Below, one piece after another: positions 8,933 to 17,641 of a DNA stretch of 64,000 nt (positions are counted from its first letter, which is position 1; each line of letters starts with the position of its first letter). A model generated the notes under the pieces. That model did not search any database and was not told the origin of the DNA. It saw nothing but the letters and a program-made list of their open reading frames with translations. This DNA comes from Faecalicatena faecalis (GTDB lineage Bacteria; Bacillota; Clostridia; Lachnospirales; Lachnospiraceae), in assembly GCF_012524165.2 (NCBI RefSeq), contig NZ_JABACJ020000018.1:39967-103966 (forward strand). Direction: 5' to 3'. The position numbers were made by a program, and so were the translations under genes.

Positions 8933-9193
8933 TTACATTTCAATGTCAACATCCTCAAGCAGCTCCTCAAATACTTTAGAAACTGCCAGAAGCTCTGTGT
9001 CGTCTTCTACGACCTCGTATACACTCTCTTTATCCTCTGCCAGGCTTGTATCCTTCAATATCAGGCATTCCGCGTCGTCTTCTTCGGAGTCTGTAACCAA
9101 TATGTATACAGCCCCGTTTATCTTCGTTTGTTCCAAAATAAAAAATTCAACTGTCTCACAAGTATCCTCAAAGGTAAACTTAATCTTTTCCAT
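8933..9193 (-). CDS. DUF1292 protein (YrzB-like)
   Basis: Small acidic protein of 86 aa in the DUF1292 family, function unknown. It begins MEKIKFTFEDTCETVEFFIL, then VYILVTDSEEDDAECLILKD, the conserved core, and ends in a strongly acidic helix. No catalytic motif or membrane segment. ATG follows AAGGGG by about 8 bases. Firmicutes genomes keep this gene between ruvX and downstream regulators, which is the order here and the main support for the call. Confidence 0.85.
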   Translation of the reverse strand: MEKIKFTFEDTCETVEFFILEQTKINGAVYILVTDSEEDDAECLILKDTSLAEDKESVYEVVEDDTELLAVSKVFEELLEDVDIEM

Positions 9194-9243
9194 ATAAATA
9201 TCCCCTTATTCCTGCAGGCTTTTTATCTGCTGCAGATGAGTCA

Positions 9244-9696
9244 TCAATCCTCCTGCGGCAAGGAATTCTCCCTCTTAATATAGACAGAGTCAAGATATCC
9301 CTGCAAAATAAATACCGCAGCGATCTTATCGATATACTTCTTCCGGTTCTCCCGTCTTACATTACTTTCAATCAGAGTCCTCTCTGCCTCCACGGTCGTC
9401 AGCCTTTCGTCCCACATAATGACTTCCAGTCCTATACGGCGCGTGAGCATATCTCTGAACTCTAAAGATTTCTCCGCACGTTCCCCAATATCGTTATTCA
9501 TATGCTTCGGAAAACCAAGCACGATCTTCTCCACCTCGTATTCAGAAACCAGCTCCTCAATACGTGCCAGAGTACGTCTTAACTTGTTCTCCTCTTTTCT
9601 CTGAATCGTTTCAATCCCCTGAGCCGTAAGTCCCAGGGCATCACTGATTGCTACCCCGACGGTCTTCGTCCCATAGTCAAGTCCCATAACCCGCAT
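9244..9696 (-). CDS. ruvX: Holliday junction resolvase-like RuvX (YqgF)
   Basis: RNase H-fold nuclease linked to pre-16S rRNA 5' processing and possibly junction resolution. It shows MGLDYGTKTVGVAISD (first catalytic Asp), IVLGFPKHMNNDIGERA, MWDERLTTVEAERTL and a final DKIAAVFILQGYLD (last Asp), all in family order. About 150 aa. I start at MRVMGLDYG, the family N terminus, 9 bases after GGGA; an ATG six bases earlier overlaps the ireB stop region (TAATG). It lies immediately downstream of ireB, so the pair is co-translated. Confidence 0.92.
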   Translation of the reverse strand: MRVMGLDYGTKTVGVAISDALGLTAQGIETIQRKEENKLRRTLARIEELVSEYEVEKIVLGFPKHMNNDIGERAEKSLEFRDMLTRRIGLEVIMWDERLTTVEAERTLIESNVRRENRKKYIDKIAAVFILQGYLDSVYIKRENSLPQED

Positions 9697-9701
9697 ATTC
9701 A

Positions 9702-9965
9702 TTATTCCCATGAATTGTGCGCGATATACGCTTTTAACAATTCTTCTACTAATTCATCTCTCTCTACCTTCATCACCAGGCTTCTGGCCCCATTGTAACT
9801 TGTAATATAGGTAGGGTCCCCTGACATAATATAACCGACGATCTGGTTCACCGGATTATATCCTTTCTCCTTCAGTGCCTTAAAGACAATCTCCAGGATG
9901 TCCCTTGCAGAAATCTGCGGGCCTGGCTCCACCTGAAAGAATTGGGTATTGCTTAAATCACTCAT
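9702..9965 (-). CDS. ireB: IreB family regulatory phosphoprotein (UPF0297)
   Basis: 87-aa cytoplasmic protein of the IreB/YrzL family. In Enterococcus faecalis IreB is a substrate of the Ser/Thr kinase IreK and affects cephalosporin resistance. The sequence has the conserved SARDILEIVFKALKEKGYNP, NQIVGYIMSGDPTYITSYN and ARSLVMKVERDELVEELL. Thr and Ser residues near the N terminus (DLSNTQF) are where phosphorylation occurs in the family. ATG lies 7 bases after GGAGG. First gene of the run that continues to ruvX and beyond. Confidence 0.93.
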   Translation of the reverse strand: MSDLSNTQFFQVEPGPQISARDILEIVFKALKEKGYNPVNQIVGYIMSGDPTYITSYNGARSLVMKVERDELVEELLKAYIAHNSWE

Positions 9966-10034
9966 TTCTTTTCCTCCATTTTGTGTTTTTCATAATCTTG
10001 CGTGATTAGTATCATACTAACATGCCAAATATCC

Positions 10035-10064
10035 TATCTACAATTCTAATATAAACGTTGTCAA
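10035..10064 (-). promoter_or_regulatory. Putative sigma-A promoter for the ireB run
   Basis: On the minus strand TTGACA (10059-10064) is followed after 18 bases by TAGATA (10035-10040). It begins a few bases after the mtaB stop and lies about 70 bases before the ireB ATG. The -35 is consensus, the -10 is weak. Confidence 0.4.
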
Positions 10065-10067
10065 AAT

Positions 10068-11447
10068 TCAATGTATAATTTGTAAATCATTTTCAATTTC
10101 AACTTTTACGATACAATTTTGAAGATTTTCCTCACTGTCTAGTGCAATTTTCATATATTCCTTTGTATGTCCGACCTGCACTCTTTTTCCATCAAGCACA
10201 GCTTCTTCTTCCACAAGCACCTCTACCTCTTTGCCCAGGAAGCTTTCCTCATACCTGCGGCGCTGCGTTTCATTCAGGGCTAATAATACATCACTTCTGG
10301 CAGCTTTCACCTGCTCTGGGACCTGGTTCTCCATCACTGCTGCCTTTGTCCCATGACGCTTGGAATATTTGAAAATATGGGTCTCATAAAATCCGACCTT
10401 TTCTACGAATGCCCGGGACTTCTCGAACTCTTCCTCCGTCTCGCCCGGAAATCCTGTAATCACATCTGTAGTCAATGCCGGCTGGTCAAAATACTTCCGA
10501 AGCAGTTGACATTTTTCATAATACTCATCGCTTGTGTATCTGCGGTTCATTCTTTTTAGTGTCTCATCACATCCACTCTGTAAAGATAAGTGGAAATGCG
10601 GGCACATCTTCGGCAGAGAAGCAATTGCCGCGGTGAATTCCTCCGTAATGATTCTTGGTTCCAGAGAGCCAAGACGGATTCTTTTGATTCCTTCCACCTC
10701 ATGGACTGCTTCAATTAGGGATAACAGATTCTCGTGCTCCTCCTCAAAATCAATCCCATAAGAGCTTAAATGGATTCCGGTCAGCACGACTTCCTGGTAA
10801 CCATTGTCTGCCAGACGCTTTACTTCTTCTACCACATCCTCTTTTCTCCGGCTTCTGACACGCCCTCTTGCATAGGGGATAATGCAGTAAGAGCAGAACT
10901 GGTTGCATCCGTCCTGAACTTTAATATAAGCCCTTGTATGTTCTCCTGTCTTGGATAGATGAAGGGCCTCATATTCTTTCGTATGATTAATATCGATCAT
11001 CTCCCTGCAAGGTCCCTCATGGGCATCTGCTTCTTTCTGTGCAAGACTGCCATCCATCTCCTCCCTCTGGAACTGTTCCTCTCTACAGCTTTCGCCCTGG
11101 TGAGTGCATTCATACTCCTTTAGAATCGTGATCAGATCCTGCTTTTTGTTGTTGCCGATCACGATATCGATGCATGGGTCTACTTCTTGTTTGTCCTCCT
11201 GGGCCTGTACATAACACCCCGCTGCCACGACTACAGCGTTGGGGTTCATCCTTCTGGCACGGTGCAGCATCTGTCTGGATTTACGGTCTGCGATATTGGT
11301 CACCGTACAGGTATTGATAATATAAATATCTGCCCCTTCCTGAAAGGGAACGATCTCGTATCCGGCCTTTTCCAGCATCTCCTGCATCGCTTCTGTCTCA
11401 TATGCATTTACTTTACATCCTAAATTATGCAGTGCAGCTTTCTTCAT
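10068..11447 (-). CDS. mtaB: tRNA t6A37 methylthiotransferase MtaB
   Basis: Radical-SAM methylthiotransferase that converts t6A37 to ms2t6A in tRNA reading ANN codons. The N-terminal UPF0004 domain holds three cluster Cys (LGCKVN, NTCTVTN, AAGCYVQ); the radical-SAM cluster motif CNQFCSYC follows TRAYIKVQDG near residue 180; RGRVRSRRKEDVVEEV and the C-terminal TRAM domain complete the protein. LGCKVNAYE and GCYVQ favour MtaB over MiaB or RimO. About 45 extra residues, acidic and variable, lie between the two iron-sulfur domains. ATG follows AGGAGAA. Confidence 0.92.
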   Translation of the reverse strand: MKKAALHNLGCKVNAYETEAMQEMLEKAGYEIVPFQEGADIYIINTCTVTNIADRKSRQMLHRARRMNPNAVVVAAGCYVQAQEDKQEVDPCIDIVIGNNKKQDLITILKEYECTHQGESCREEQFQREEMDGSLAQKEADAHEGPCREMIDINHTKEYEALHLSKTGEHTRAYIKVQDGCNQFCSYCIIPYARGRVRSRRKEDVVEEVKRLADNGYQEVVLTGIHLSSYGIDFEEEHENLLSLIEAVHEVEGIKRIRLGSLEPRIITEEFTAAIASLPKMCPHFHLSLQSGCDETLKRMNRRYTSDEYYEKCQLLRKYFDQPALTTDVITGFPGETEEEFEKSRAFVEKVGFYETHIFKYSKRHGTKAAVMENQVPEQVKAARSDVLLALNETQRRRYEESFLGKEVEVLVEEEAVLDGKRVQVGHTKEYMKIALDSEENLQNCIVKVEIENDLQIIH

Positions 11448-11488
11448 AAAATTTATTCTCCTATTTCCTTGTTTTTCCTCTTTGTTCC

Positions 11489-11517
11489 TTGACTTTTAAA
11501 CTATCATCTCGTAGAAT
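11489..11517 (+). promoter_or_regulatory. Sigma-A promoter for the HPr-like gene
   Basis: TTGACT (11489-11494), 17 bases, TAGAAT (11512-11517). It lies 50 bases before the AAGGAGG and ATG of the HPr-like gene and is divergent from mtaB. Confidence 0.7.
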
Positions 11518-11566
11518 ATACATGAGGCGAAAAGCCTGACACATGTATAATAAGGAGGGATTACCG

Positions 11567-11803
11567 ATGAAAACAGTACAGATTTCTTTAAACTCAATCG
11601 ACAAAGTAAAATCATTTGTAAATGAAATTACAAAATTTGATAATGACTTTGATTTAGTATCCGGAAGATATGTGATAGATGCCAAATCAATCATGGGAAT
11701 TTTCAGCCTTGACTTATCCAAGCCAATCGAACTGAATATCCATGCAGAAGAGAGCGTTTCAAATGACATTCTCAGCGTTCTTGATCCATACATCATCAAA
11801 TAA
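11567..11803 (+). CDS. HPr-like protein lacking the active-site histidine
   Basis: 78-aa protein with the HPr fold signature: KSIMGIFSLDL matches the Ser46 region of HPr, and the spacing of GRYVIDAKS before it fits. However, the N-terminal loop that normally carries GIHARPA reads NSIDKVKSF, and no His occurs in the first 50 residues, so phosphate transfer from enzyme I is not possible by the usual route. ATG at 11567 is 9 bases after AAGGAGG. It has its own promoter and terminator and is monocistronic. It may be a regulatory HPr paralogue (the Ser is kept), but no partner is visible and the role is unknown. Confidence 0.8.
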   Translation: MKTVQISLNSIDKVKSFVNEITKFDNDFDLVSGRYVIDAKSIMGIFSLDLSKPIELNIHAEESVSNDILSVLDPYIIK

Positions 11804-11821
11804 TATTACATTTACAATAAA

Positions 11822-11852
11822 GAGCTGTCTCAAAGGAGGCAGCCCTTTTTTT
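11822..11852 (+). terminator. Rho-independent terminator of the HPr-like gene
   Basis: Stem GCTGTCTC/GGAGGCAGC (8 pairs, one G-U), short loop, then CC and seven T residues. Ends 19 bases before the convergent thiI stop. Confidence 0.85.
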
Positions 11853-11869
11853 GACCTTCTTTATGACTC

Positions 11870-13054
11870 TTAAGGTTTTACCAGGATTACTTCTGTCGTC
11901 TCGATTGCAGTCTTCATCAGCTCATCGATCTTTTCCGTAAGCTTTTCCTCTGACTTCTCAATGCGCTCCAGGTTCGGCTTAGTCACTGGATGTTTCGCAA
12001 CGAATATCGTACAGCAGTCTTCAAACGGCTGGATCGAGGTCTCATACGTATCTATCTTCTCAGAAATCTCCACGATTTCCCGCTTATCAAATCCAATCAG
12101 CGGACGATATACAGGCAGTGTACATACTGCATTTGTCGCCGCAAGGCTCTGCATGGTCTGGCTTGCTACCTGACCGATGCTCTCTCCTGTAATGAGTCCG
12201 AGGCATCCCTTTTCCTTTGCAAAATGCTCGGCGATCTTCATCATATAACGGCGCATGATGATCGTCAATTCTTCATGAGGACATTTCTCATAAATATAAA
12301 GCTGGATATCCGTAAAATTGACCACATGCAGCTCAATCGGTCCTGCATATCTGGATACCAGTTTGGCCAGGTCTACGACCTTATCCTTGGCACGTTCGCT
12401 TGTGTACGGCGGTGCATGGAAATAAGTCGCCTTAAGTCCCACTCCCCGCTTTGAGATCATATAACCTGCGACCGGACTGTCAATACCGCCGGATAAAAGC
12501 AGCATCGCATTGCCGTTGGTCCCGACCGGCATTCCGCCTGGTCCCGGGATAATCTCGGAATACAGGTAAATCTCTTCCCGTACCTCCACATTCAGACGGA
12601 TATCCGGGTTATGCACGTCCACCTTCATCTCCGGAAATGCATCCAAAATCACGCCGCCCAACTCACAGTTGATCTCCATCGAGGTCATCGGATACTGCTT
12701 CCTGCTTCTGCGCGCTTCTACCTTAAATGTCTGATTCCCTTCCGGGTACATCTCCTTCATATAAGCGACGACATCCTTCGTAAGCTGTTCGAATCCCTGG
12801 TCCAGAACCCGGACTACCGGACAGATGCCGACAATACCGAACACTCTCTTTAAAGCGTCAATCGTCTCCTCATAATCATATTCTCCTTCACAGTCGACGT
12901 ACACCCTGCCCTGCGCTTTGTGTACATAGAACTCTCCATCTGCCTCTTTGAGCGCAAAACGAATCTGACGCACCAGTGCATCCTCAAACAGATATCGGTT
13001 CTTTCCCTTGATACCGATTTCTCCGTACTTGATCAAAAATGAATGAAATCTCAT
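11870..13054 (-). CDS. thiI: tRNA 4-thiouridine synthase ThiI
   Basis: Adenylates U8 of tRNA and introduces sulfur; in some bacteria also supplies sulfur for thiazole. About 394 aa: N-terminal ferredoxin-like and THUMP domains (FLIKYGEIGIKGKNRYLFED at the start), then the PP-loop ATPase motif LLLSGGIDSPVAGYM and KATYFHAPPYTS. It lacks the C-terminal rhodanese domain seen in Escherichia coli, as is usual in Firmicutes. I start at MRFHSFLIKYGE, 4 bases after AAAGGAGAG; a longer frame adds 36 unlikely residues. The cysteine desulfurase just upstream is its expected sulfur donor. Confidence 0.93.
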   Translation of the reverse strand: MRFHSFLIKYGEIGIKGKNRYLFEDALVRQIRFALKEADGEFYVHKAQGRVYVDCEGEYDYEETIDALKRVFGIVGICPVVRVLDQGFEQLTKDVVAYMKEMYPEGNQTFKVEARRSRKQYPMTSMEINCELGGVILDAFPEMKVDVHNPDIRLNVEVREEIYLYSEIIPGPGGMPVGTNGNAMLLLSGGIDSPVAGYMISKRGVGLKATYFHAPPYTSERAKDKVVDLAKLVSRYAGPIELHVVNFTDIQLYIYEKCPHEELTIIMRRYMMKIAEHFAKEKGCLGLITGESIGQVASQTMQSLAATNAVCTLPVYRPLIGFDKREIVEISEKIDTYETSIQPFEDCCTIFVAKHPVTKPNLERIEKSEEKLTEKIDELMKTAIETTEVILVKP

Positions 13055-13075
13055 ATTTCTCTCCTTTGTCTGCCT

Positions 13076-13099
13076 GTTCCGGGCACTCCCGCCCGGAAC
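13076..13099 (-). other. Intercistronic hairpin between iscS-like gene and thiI
   Basis: GTTCCGGGC (13076-13084) pairs perfectly with GCCCGGAAC (13091-13099). On the thiI strand no T-run follows, so it is more likely an mRNA-stabilising or processing hairpin than a terminator. It ends about 20 bases before the thiI start. Confidence 0.5.
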
Positions 13100-13223
13100 C
13101 CTTTTGCTTATGCTTCCTGCTGTCCTTGGCAGCCGCCATGCACAGTCATTCTGCTGTTTCACTGTATCTTATCCGTCCAGAATCAAAACGGATATTCAAA
13201 AGCAGCTTCGCTGCCTCCTTATT

Positions 13224-14381
13224 CTAACGTCTTGTATATCTTCTAAGCATCGGAACACAATTATATAACGTATCAAGTGTATAGTCAATTTCTTCTTTTG
13301 TGGTAAACTCTGACATACTGAACCGAATAGTCGCATTCAAATATTCTGTCGGAACACCGATTCCTTTGAGCACGCCGCTGACGGCCGGATGGTTCGATGA
13401 ACATGCTGACCCCGAGGAAACATAGATTCCTTTGTCCTCCAGCGTATGAAGGAGCACCTCACTTCGGATTCCCGAGATGCCTACACTGATGATATGCGGT
13501 GCACTGTTAACGTCCGTCAGACCATGGACCGTGGAATTTTCAATTCCCTGAAGTCCCTCCAGAAAATATGCCTTGAGTTCTCTCATCAAAGCTACCTTCA
13601 CGTCCAGGTCCTGGTATATCATTTTTGCTGCCAGTCCTAACCCTGCGATGCCTGGAACATTTTCCGTGCCTGAACGGATATTTTTCTGCTGTTCCCCGCC
13701 GAATACAATTGGTTTCACCTTTGCCTTTTCATTAATATAGATAAATCCGATTCCTTTCGGCCCATGAATCTTATGCCCGCTTGCGGTCAGCAGATCAATC
13801 CCCTGACGTTTCGGATAGATATGATATTTTCCAAATCCCTGCACAGCATCAGAGTGGAACAGGATGGACGGATTATATTTTTTGACGATCTGTACAGCTT
13901 CGTCGATTGGCTGTACTGATCCAACCTCATTGTTCACATACATGATGGATACCAGAATCGTCTCCGGGCAGAGCGCATCCTTTAATGCTTCCAGTTTGAC
14001 TCTCCCGTTTGCATCCACCGGAAGGTAGGTGACCCGAAAGCCTTCTTCCTCTTCCAGATATCTCATTGTATTCAGAATTGCAGGATGCTCGATCGCTGAC
14101 GTAATCAGGTGGTTGCCCGCCCTCTTATTGGCCCTCGCACTTCCGATCAGCGCAAGGTTATCACTTTCTGTTCCGCCTGAAGTAAAAAAGATTTCTTTCT
14201 GGTTTACTTTTAAGATCTTCGCCAGTCTCTCTTTTGCCTCTTTGACATAATGTTCCGCATCCACGCCTTTTTTGTGCATGGACGACGGATTGCCGTAATC
14301 CTGGCACATCACTCTATAAACCAAATCCCCAACTTCCGGGTAACACCTGGTTGTTGCTGAATTGTCCAAATAAACTTCCAT
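13224..14381 (-). CDS. Cysteine desulfurase, NifS/IscS family
   Basis: PLP enzyme that moves sulfur from cysteine to a carrier. MEVYLDNSATTRCYPEV is the family N terminus; TSGGTESDNLAL, SAIEHPA, HSDAVQGFGK and the PLP lysine in ASGHKIHGPKG follow, and the persulfide Cys lies in VSSGSACSS near residue 325. 385 aa. The short active-site loop (SACSS) is the class I type. Placed upstream of thiI in the same direction, so its main client is probably ThiI, as with NifZ of Bacillus subtilis. Confidence 0.93.
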   Translation of the reverse strand: MEVYLDNSATTRCYPEVGDLVYRVMCQDYGNPSSMHKKGVDAEHYVKEAKERLAKILKVNQKEIFFTSGGTESDNLALIGSARANKRAGNHLITSAIEHPAILNTMRYLEEEEGFRVTYLPVDANGRVKLEALKDALCPETILVSIMYVNNEVGSVQPIDEAVQIVKKYNPSILFHSDAVQGFGKYHIYPKRQGIDLLTASGHKIHGPKGIGFIYINEKAKVKPIVFGGEQQKNIRSGTENVPGIAGLGLAAKMIYQDLDVKVALMRELKAYFLEGLQGIENSTVHGLTDVNSAPHIISVGISGIRSEVLLHTLEDKGIYVSSGSACSSNHPAVSGVLKGIGVPTEYLNATIRFSMSEFTTKEEIDYTLDTLYNCVPMLRRYTRR

Positions 14382-14421
14382 GATATTCTTCCTTTACTAA
14401 TTCTTATTAATACAATATGCT

Positions 14422-15159
14422 TTATTGCTCAAGGTGGAACATTAATATGGAAAGTACCGTAAGCCCCGCCGTCTCTGTACGCAGGATTCTCTTTCCCAAT
14501 GTGATAGGGAATGCTCCCATATCCTGGGCCTTTTCCACCTCTTCCTCATCAAATCCACCTTCCGGCCCGATGAAGACACCGATGCTCTGACCTGAACGGA
14601 TACTGGAAATCATTTCTTTCGTCTTTTCCATGCCCTCTGCCATCTCGTAAGGTATCAGGGTAATATCAAGCTCCCTGGCATATTCCAAAGCCTCTGCAAA
14701 GCCCATGACCGGCTTGACTTCCGGCACAAGGCTCCGGCCTGACTGCTTCGCCGCGCCCAACGCGATGGAATTCCAGCGCTGGACTTTTTTCGCCGCCTTC
14801 TTATCATCCAATTTTACTACGGCACGCCTTGTAGACACAGGTACTACCTCCCATACACCCAGTTCGACAGCCTTCTGGATGATCAGCTCCATCTTGTCTC
14901 CTTTGGGAAGTCCCTGAAAAAGAACAATGCGGGAGGAAAGCTCCGAATAGCTCTTTTCCGAAGAAAGGATATGAAGTACTGCCGCGCCCTCTTCAAAACG
15001 TTCCACCTCGCAGGTATAATCTGTTCCTTGTCCGTCACTGATTCCCACTTTTTCGCCTTGTTTCATACGGAGCACATTCTTCATATGATTGAAGTCCGAA
15101 CCCTCTATAAAAATCTCCGTCTCACAAATCTGGGACGGCTCTGTAAAAAAATGATGCAT
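14422..15159 (-). CDS. rsmE: 16S rRNA m3U1498 methyltransferase RsmE
   Basis: SPOUT-class methyltransferase that modifies U1498 of 16S rRNA. N-terminal PUA-like region has HHFFTEP and MKNVLRMKQGEKVGISDGQG; the knotted C-terminal part has FQGLPKGDKMELIIQKAVELGV, IGVFIGPEGGFDEEEVE and LGKRILRTETAGLTVLS. About 245 aa. I start at MHHFFTEP, 7 bases after GGGAGG; a longer frame would run back into prmA. It follows prmA by 15 bases, the standard pairing. Confidence 0.94.
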   Translation of the reverse strand: MHHFFTEPSQICETEIFIEGSDFNHMKNVLRMKQGEKVGISDGQGTDYTCEVERFEEGAAVLHILSSEKSYSELSSRIVLFQGLPKGDKMELIIQKAVELGVWEVVPVSTRRAVVKLDDKKAAKKVQRWNSIALGAAKQSGRSLVPEVKPVMGFAEALEYARELDITLIPYEMAEGMEKTKEMISSIRSGQSIGVFIGPEGGFDEEEVEKAQDMGAFPITLGKRILRTETAGLTVLSILMFHLEQ

Positions 15160-15173
15160 AGATGGGCCTCCCT

Positions 15174-16127
15174 CTAATTCTTTCGTGCAGTCACAGAGAC
15201 CCATTCGCCCTGATAGGTCACTTCCAGGACTTCCAATCCGGCCCGCTCAACTGCGTCAACGACGGTCTTCTCTTTATCATCAATGATTCCACTGGTAATA
15301 TAGATACCACCTTTTTTCAACTGATCTACAATCACAGGTGTCAGAGCGACTAAGACATCTGCAAGAATATTAGCCGCAACAATATCATATTTCTCATAAC
15401 CGACCTTATCCTGAACCTCTTTGTCATCAATGATATTCCCGATCATCACTTCATACTGGTCCGGGTGGATACCGTTCACTTCCATATTCTCATGAGTCGC
15501 CTCAATTGCGCACGGATCGAGATCTGTACCGACAGAATGCCCTGCGCCGAATTTCAGGGCAAGCATTCCCAAGATTCCACTGCCACAGCCTACATCCAGA
15601 ATTTCTGCCCCAGGTGTCACATGTTTCTTAAGCTGGCGGATACACAACTGTGTTGTTTCGTGCATTCCTGTACCAAATGCAGTTCCCGGATCAATATGAA
15701 TCACCATCTTATCCTCGTCCTCCGGCTTTACATCCTCCCAGGAAGGAATGATCAGGATATCATCCACATAGAATTGGTGGAAATACTGCTTCCAGTTATT
15801 CACCCAGTCCACATCCTCCGTCTGAGATTCCTCGATCGTACACTCTCCCACATTCACATAGGAGGACATCTCCTTCAACTCTGCCCGGACATTTGCAAGA
15901 ATCTGATCTGTCTCATCGCCCTCATCCAGATAAAAGCTCAAATATGCTACGCCGTCATCCGGCTCAGTTACTGGCAGAATATCCACGAACATCTGCTCCT
16001 TATCTGCCTGGGTCAGAGGCACCTTGTCCTCAATCTCGACTCCCTCAATCCCAAGGTCCATCAGCATACTGCTTACTATATCCTCAGCCTCTGTAGTCGT
16101 TTTTAACCTGAATTTATTCCATTTCAT
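15174..16127 (-). CDS. prmA: Ribosomal protein L11 methyltransferase PrmA
   Basis: SAM-dependent methyltransferase that trimethylates ribosomal protein L11. The opening MKWNKFRLKTTTEAEDIVSS is the substrate-recognition domain; the catalytic domain has IDPGTAFGTGMHETTQLC, LDVGCGSGILGMLALKFGA and VAANILADVLVALTP (the NPPxxL-like slot). 317 aa. ATG follows AGGAGGG and lies inside the end of the upstream MATE gene (14-base overlap). Confidence 0.95.
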   Translation of the reverse strand: MKWNKFRLKTTTEAEDIVSSMLMDLGIEGVEIEDKVPLTQADKEQMFVDILPVTEPDDGVAYLSFYLDEGDETDQILANVRAELKEMSSYVNVGECTIEESQTEDVDWVNNWKQYFHQFYVDDILIIPSWEDVKPEDEDKMVIHIDPGTAFGTGMHETTQLCIRQLKKHVTPGAEILDVGCGSGILGMLALKFGAGHSVGTDLDPCAIEATHENMEVNGIHPDQYEVMIGNIIDDKEVQDKVGYEKYDIVAANILADVLVALTPVIVDQLKKGGIYITSGIIDDKEKTVVDAVERAGLEVLEVTYQGEWVSVTARKN

Positions 16128-17502
16128 TTTTTCTGCCCTCCTGAAATAATCTTTTTAGTTTCTTTATTACATGAAAATATGCCGGTATCAAAAACAGATC
16201 GGCTGCGATCCATGCTAATCCATTTCCCAGACAGACCGCCTTAAATCCGAAAATAGGAACCAATACAAATCCAACAAAGCTCCTTGCGGCCATCTCACAT
16301 ACACCTGCCAGAATCGCAAAACCGCTGAATCCCATCCCCTGAATCAGGAAACGTACAATATTGACCAACGCAAGCAGCATATAGCATACAACTGAGCCCA
16401 GTAAGTACATATAAATCTGTCCTAAGAGCTCGGTCTCCCCTTTGTTGATAAATAAAAATGCGATATTCCTGCCCCACATTAGCGCAATTCCCAGCGAAAT
16501 AACGGAATAGACGCCACCGATGATCACGCAGCTTCTCAGCCCCTGGCTGATCCGGTCCAGCCTCTTCGCACCTACATTCTGTCCGCCATAGGTGGCCATG
16601 GTAGAGCCCATCGCATCGAACGGACATGCCAGCAGCATCTGAATCTTGGACCCTGCCGTAACAGCCGCCACAGCCATAGAGCCTAAGGAATTTACCGCTA
16701 CCTGGAGAATGACACTGCCAATCGCTGTGATGGAATACTGCAGTCCCATCGGAATTCCGATTTTACACAGCGTGCTGACATAAGTCTTTCGCAGGCTCCA
16801 GTCCTCCTTTTTTAACCGGAGAATTGGAAAATGCTTAATCATATAGAAAAAGCACAAAATACCGGACACGGCCTGTGAGACAACAGTTGCCCACGCTGCT
16901 CCCGCAACTCCCATGTGGAAGACAACGATAAAAAGTACATCCAGAACAATATTCAATAAGGAAGAAATCGTCAGGAACACAACTGGAGTCTTCGCATCTC
17001 CCAGGGACCGGATGTAACCTGACAACAGGTTGTAAAGGTATGTTGCAGGAATTCCTGCAAAAATAACTACTATATAGTTGTATGCTCCGTCAATGATATC
17101 CGACGGTGTGTTCATGAACTCCAGAATCGGCCGGCACAGTATCACAGTAACGGCCGTCATTACTGCCGCGAACAAGATAGCCAGAAGCGCGCTGTTTCCA
17201 ACAAATCCTCTCAGCCTCACCTCGTCCTTTGCTCCAAACTTCTGCGCCACTGGAATTGCAAATCCATTGCACACTCCCATACAGAAGCCTATCACGCAGA
17301 AATTAATCGATCCCGTTGCTCCCACAGATGCCAATGCATGAACGCCCAGGAATCTGCCAACGATCACGGTATCTGCCATATTGTAAAACTGTTGAAATAA
17401 AAAACCAAATATCATAGGCAGGGTAAACTCTAAAATCAGCTTCATAGGGCTGCCCTGCGTCATGTCCTTCATGAGAGACTTTTTCTTTGTGGTATGTTCC
17501 AT
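16114..17502 (-). CDS. MATE family efflux transporter (first of three)
   Basis: Cation-coupled exporter of the MATE superfamily with 12 predicted membrane segments in two halves of six. Typical stretches: FTLPMIFGFLFQQFYNMADTVIVGRF at the N terminus with the QQ/D pattern of the DinF/NorM group, and the second-half AGSKIQMLLACPFDAMGSTMATYGGQNVG-type region. About 462 aa. I start at MEHTTKKK, 7 bases after AAGGAG. Substrate unknown. It overlaps prmA and may be cotranscribed with prmA-rsmE although functionally unrelated. Confidence 0.9.
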   Translation of the reverse strand: MEHTTKKKSLMKDMTQGSPMKLILEFTLPMIFGFLFQQFYNMADTVIVGRFLGVHALASVGATGSINFCVIGFCMGVCNGFAIPVAQKFGAKDEVRLRGFVGNSALLAILFAAVMTAVTVILCRPILEFMNTPSDIIDGAYNYIVVIFAGIPATYLYNLLSGYIRSLGDAKTPVVFLTISSLLNIVLDVLFIVVFHMGVAGAAWATVVSQAVSGILCFFYMIKHFPILRLKKEDWSLRKTYVSTLCKIGIPMGLQYSITAIGSVILQVAVNSLGSMAVAAVTAGSKIQMLLACPFDAMGSTMATYGGQNVGAKRLDRISQGLRSCVIIGGVYSVISLGIALMWGRNIAFLFINKGETELLGQIYMYLLGSVVCYMLLALVNIVRFLIQGMGFSGFAILAGVCEMAARSFVGFVLVPIFGFKAVCLGNGLAWIAADLFLIPAYFHVIKKLKRLFQEGRKNEME

Positions 17503-17641
17503 CTTCATGCTCCTTGTAACCAATGAAAATTTCCCCTTCCATTAAGAAGGTCCTGTAAGCAATCCAATGTCAACTATATAACTTTTCCATATCACATGCA
17601 AGATTTTTTTGTCCCCGGCAATGAACCGTCTTCTTTTGATT

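Noticed and set aside
13055..13162. Longer ThiI start at 13162
   Set aside because: The 36 extra residues do not match the family N terminus and the strong AAAGGAGAG precedes the internal ATG.
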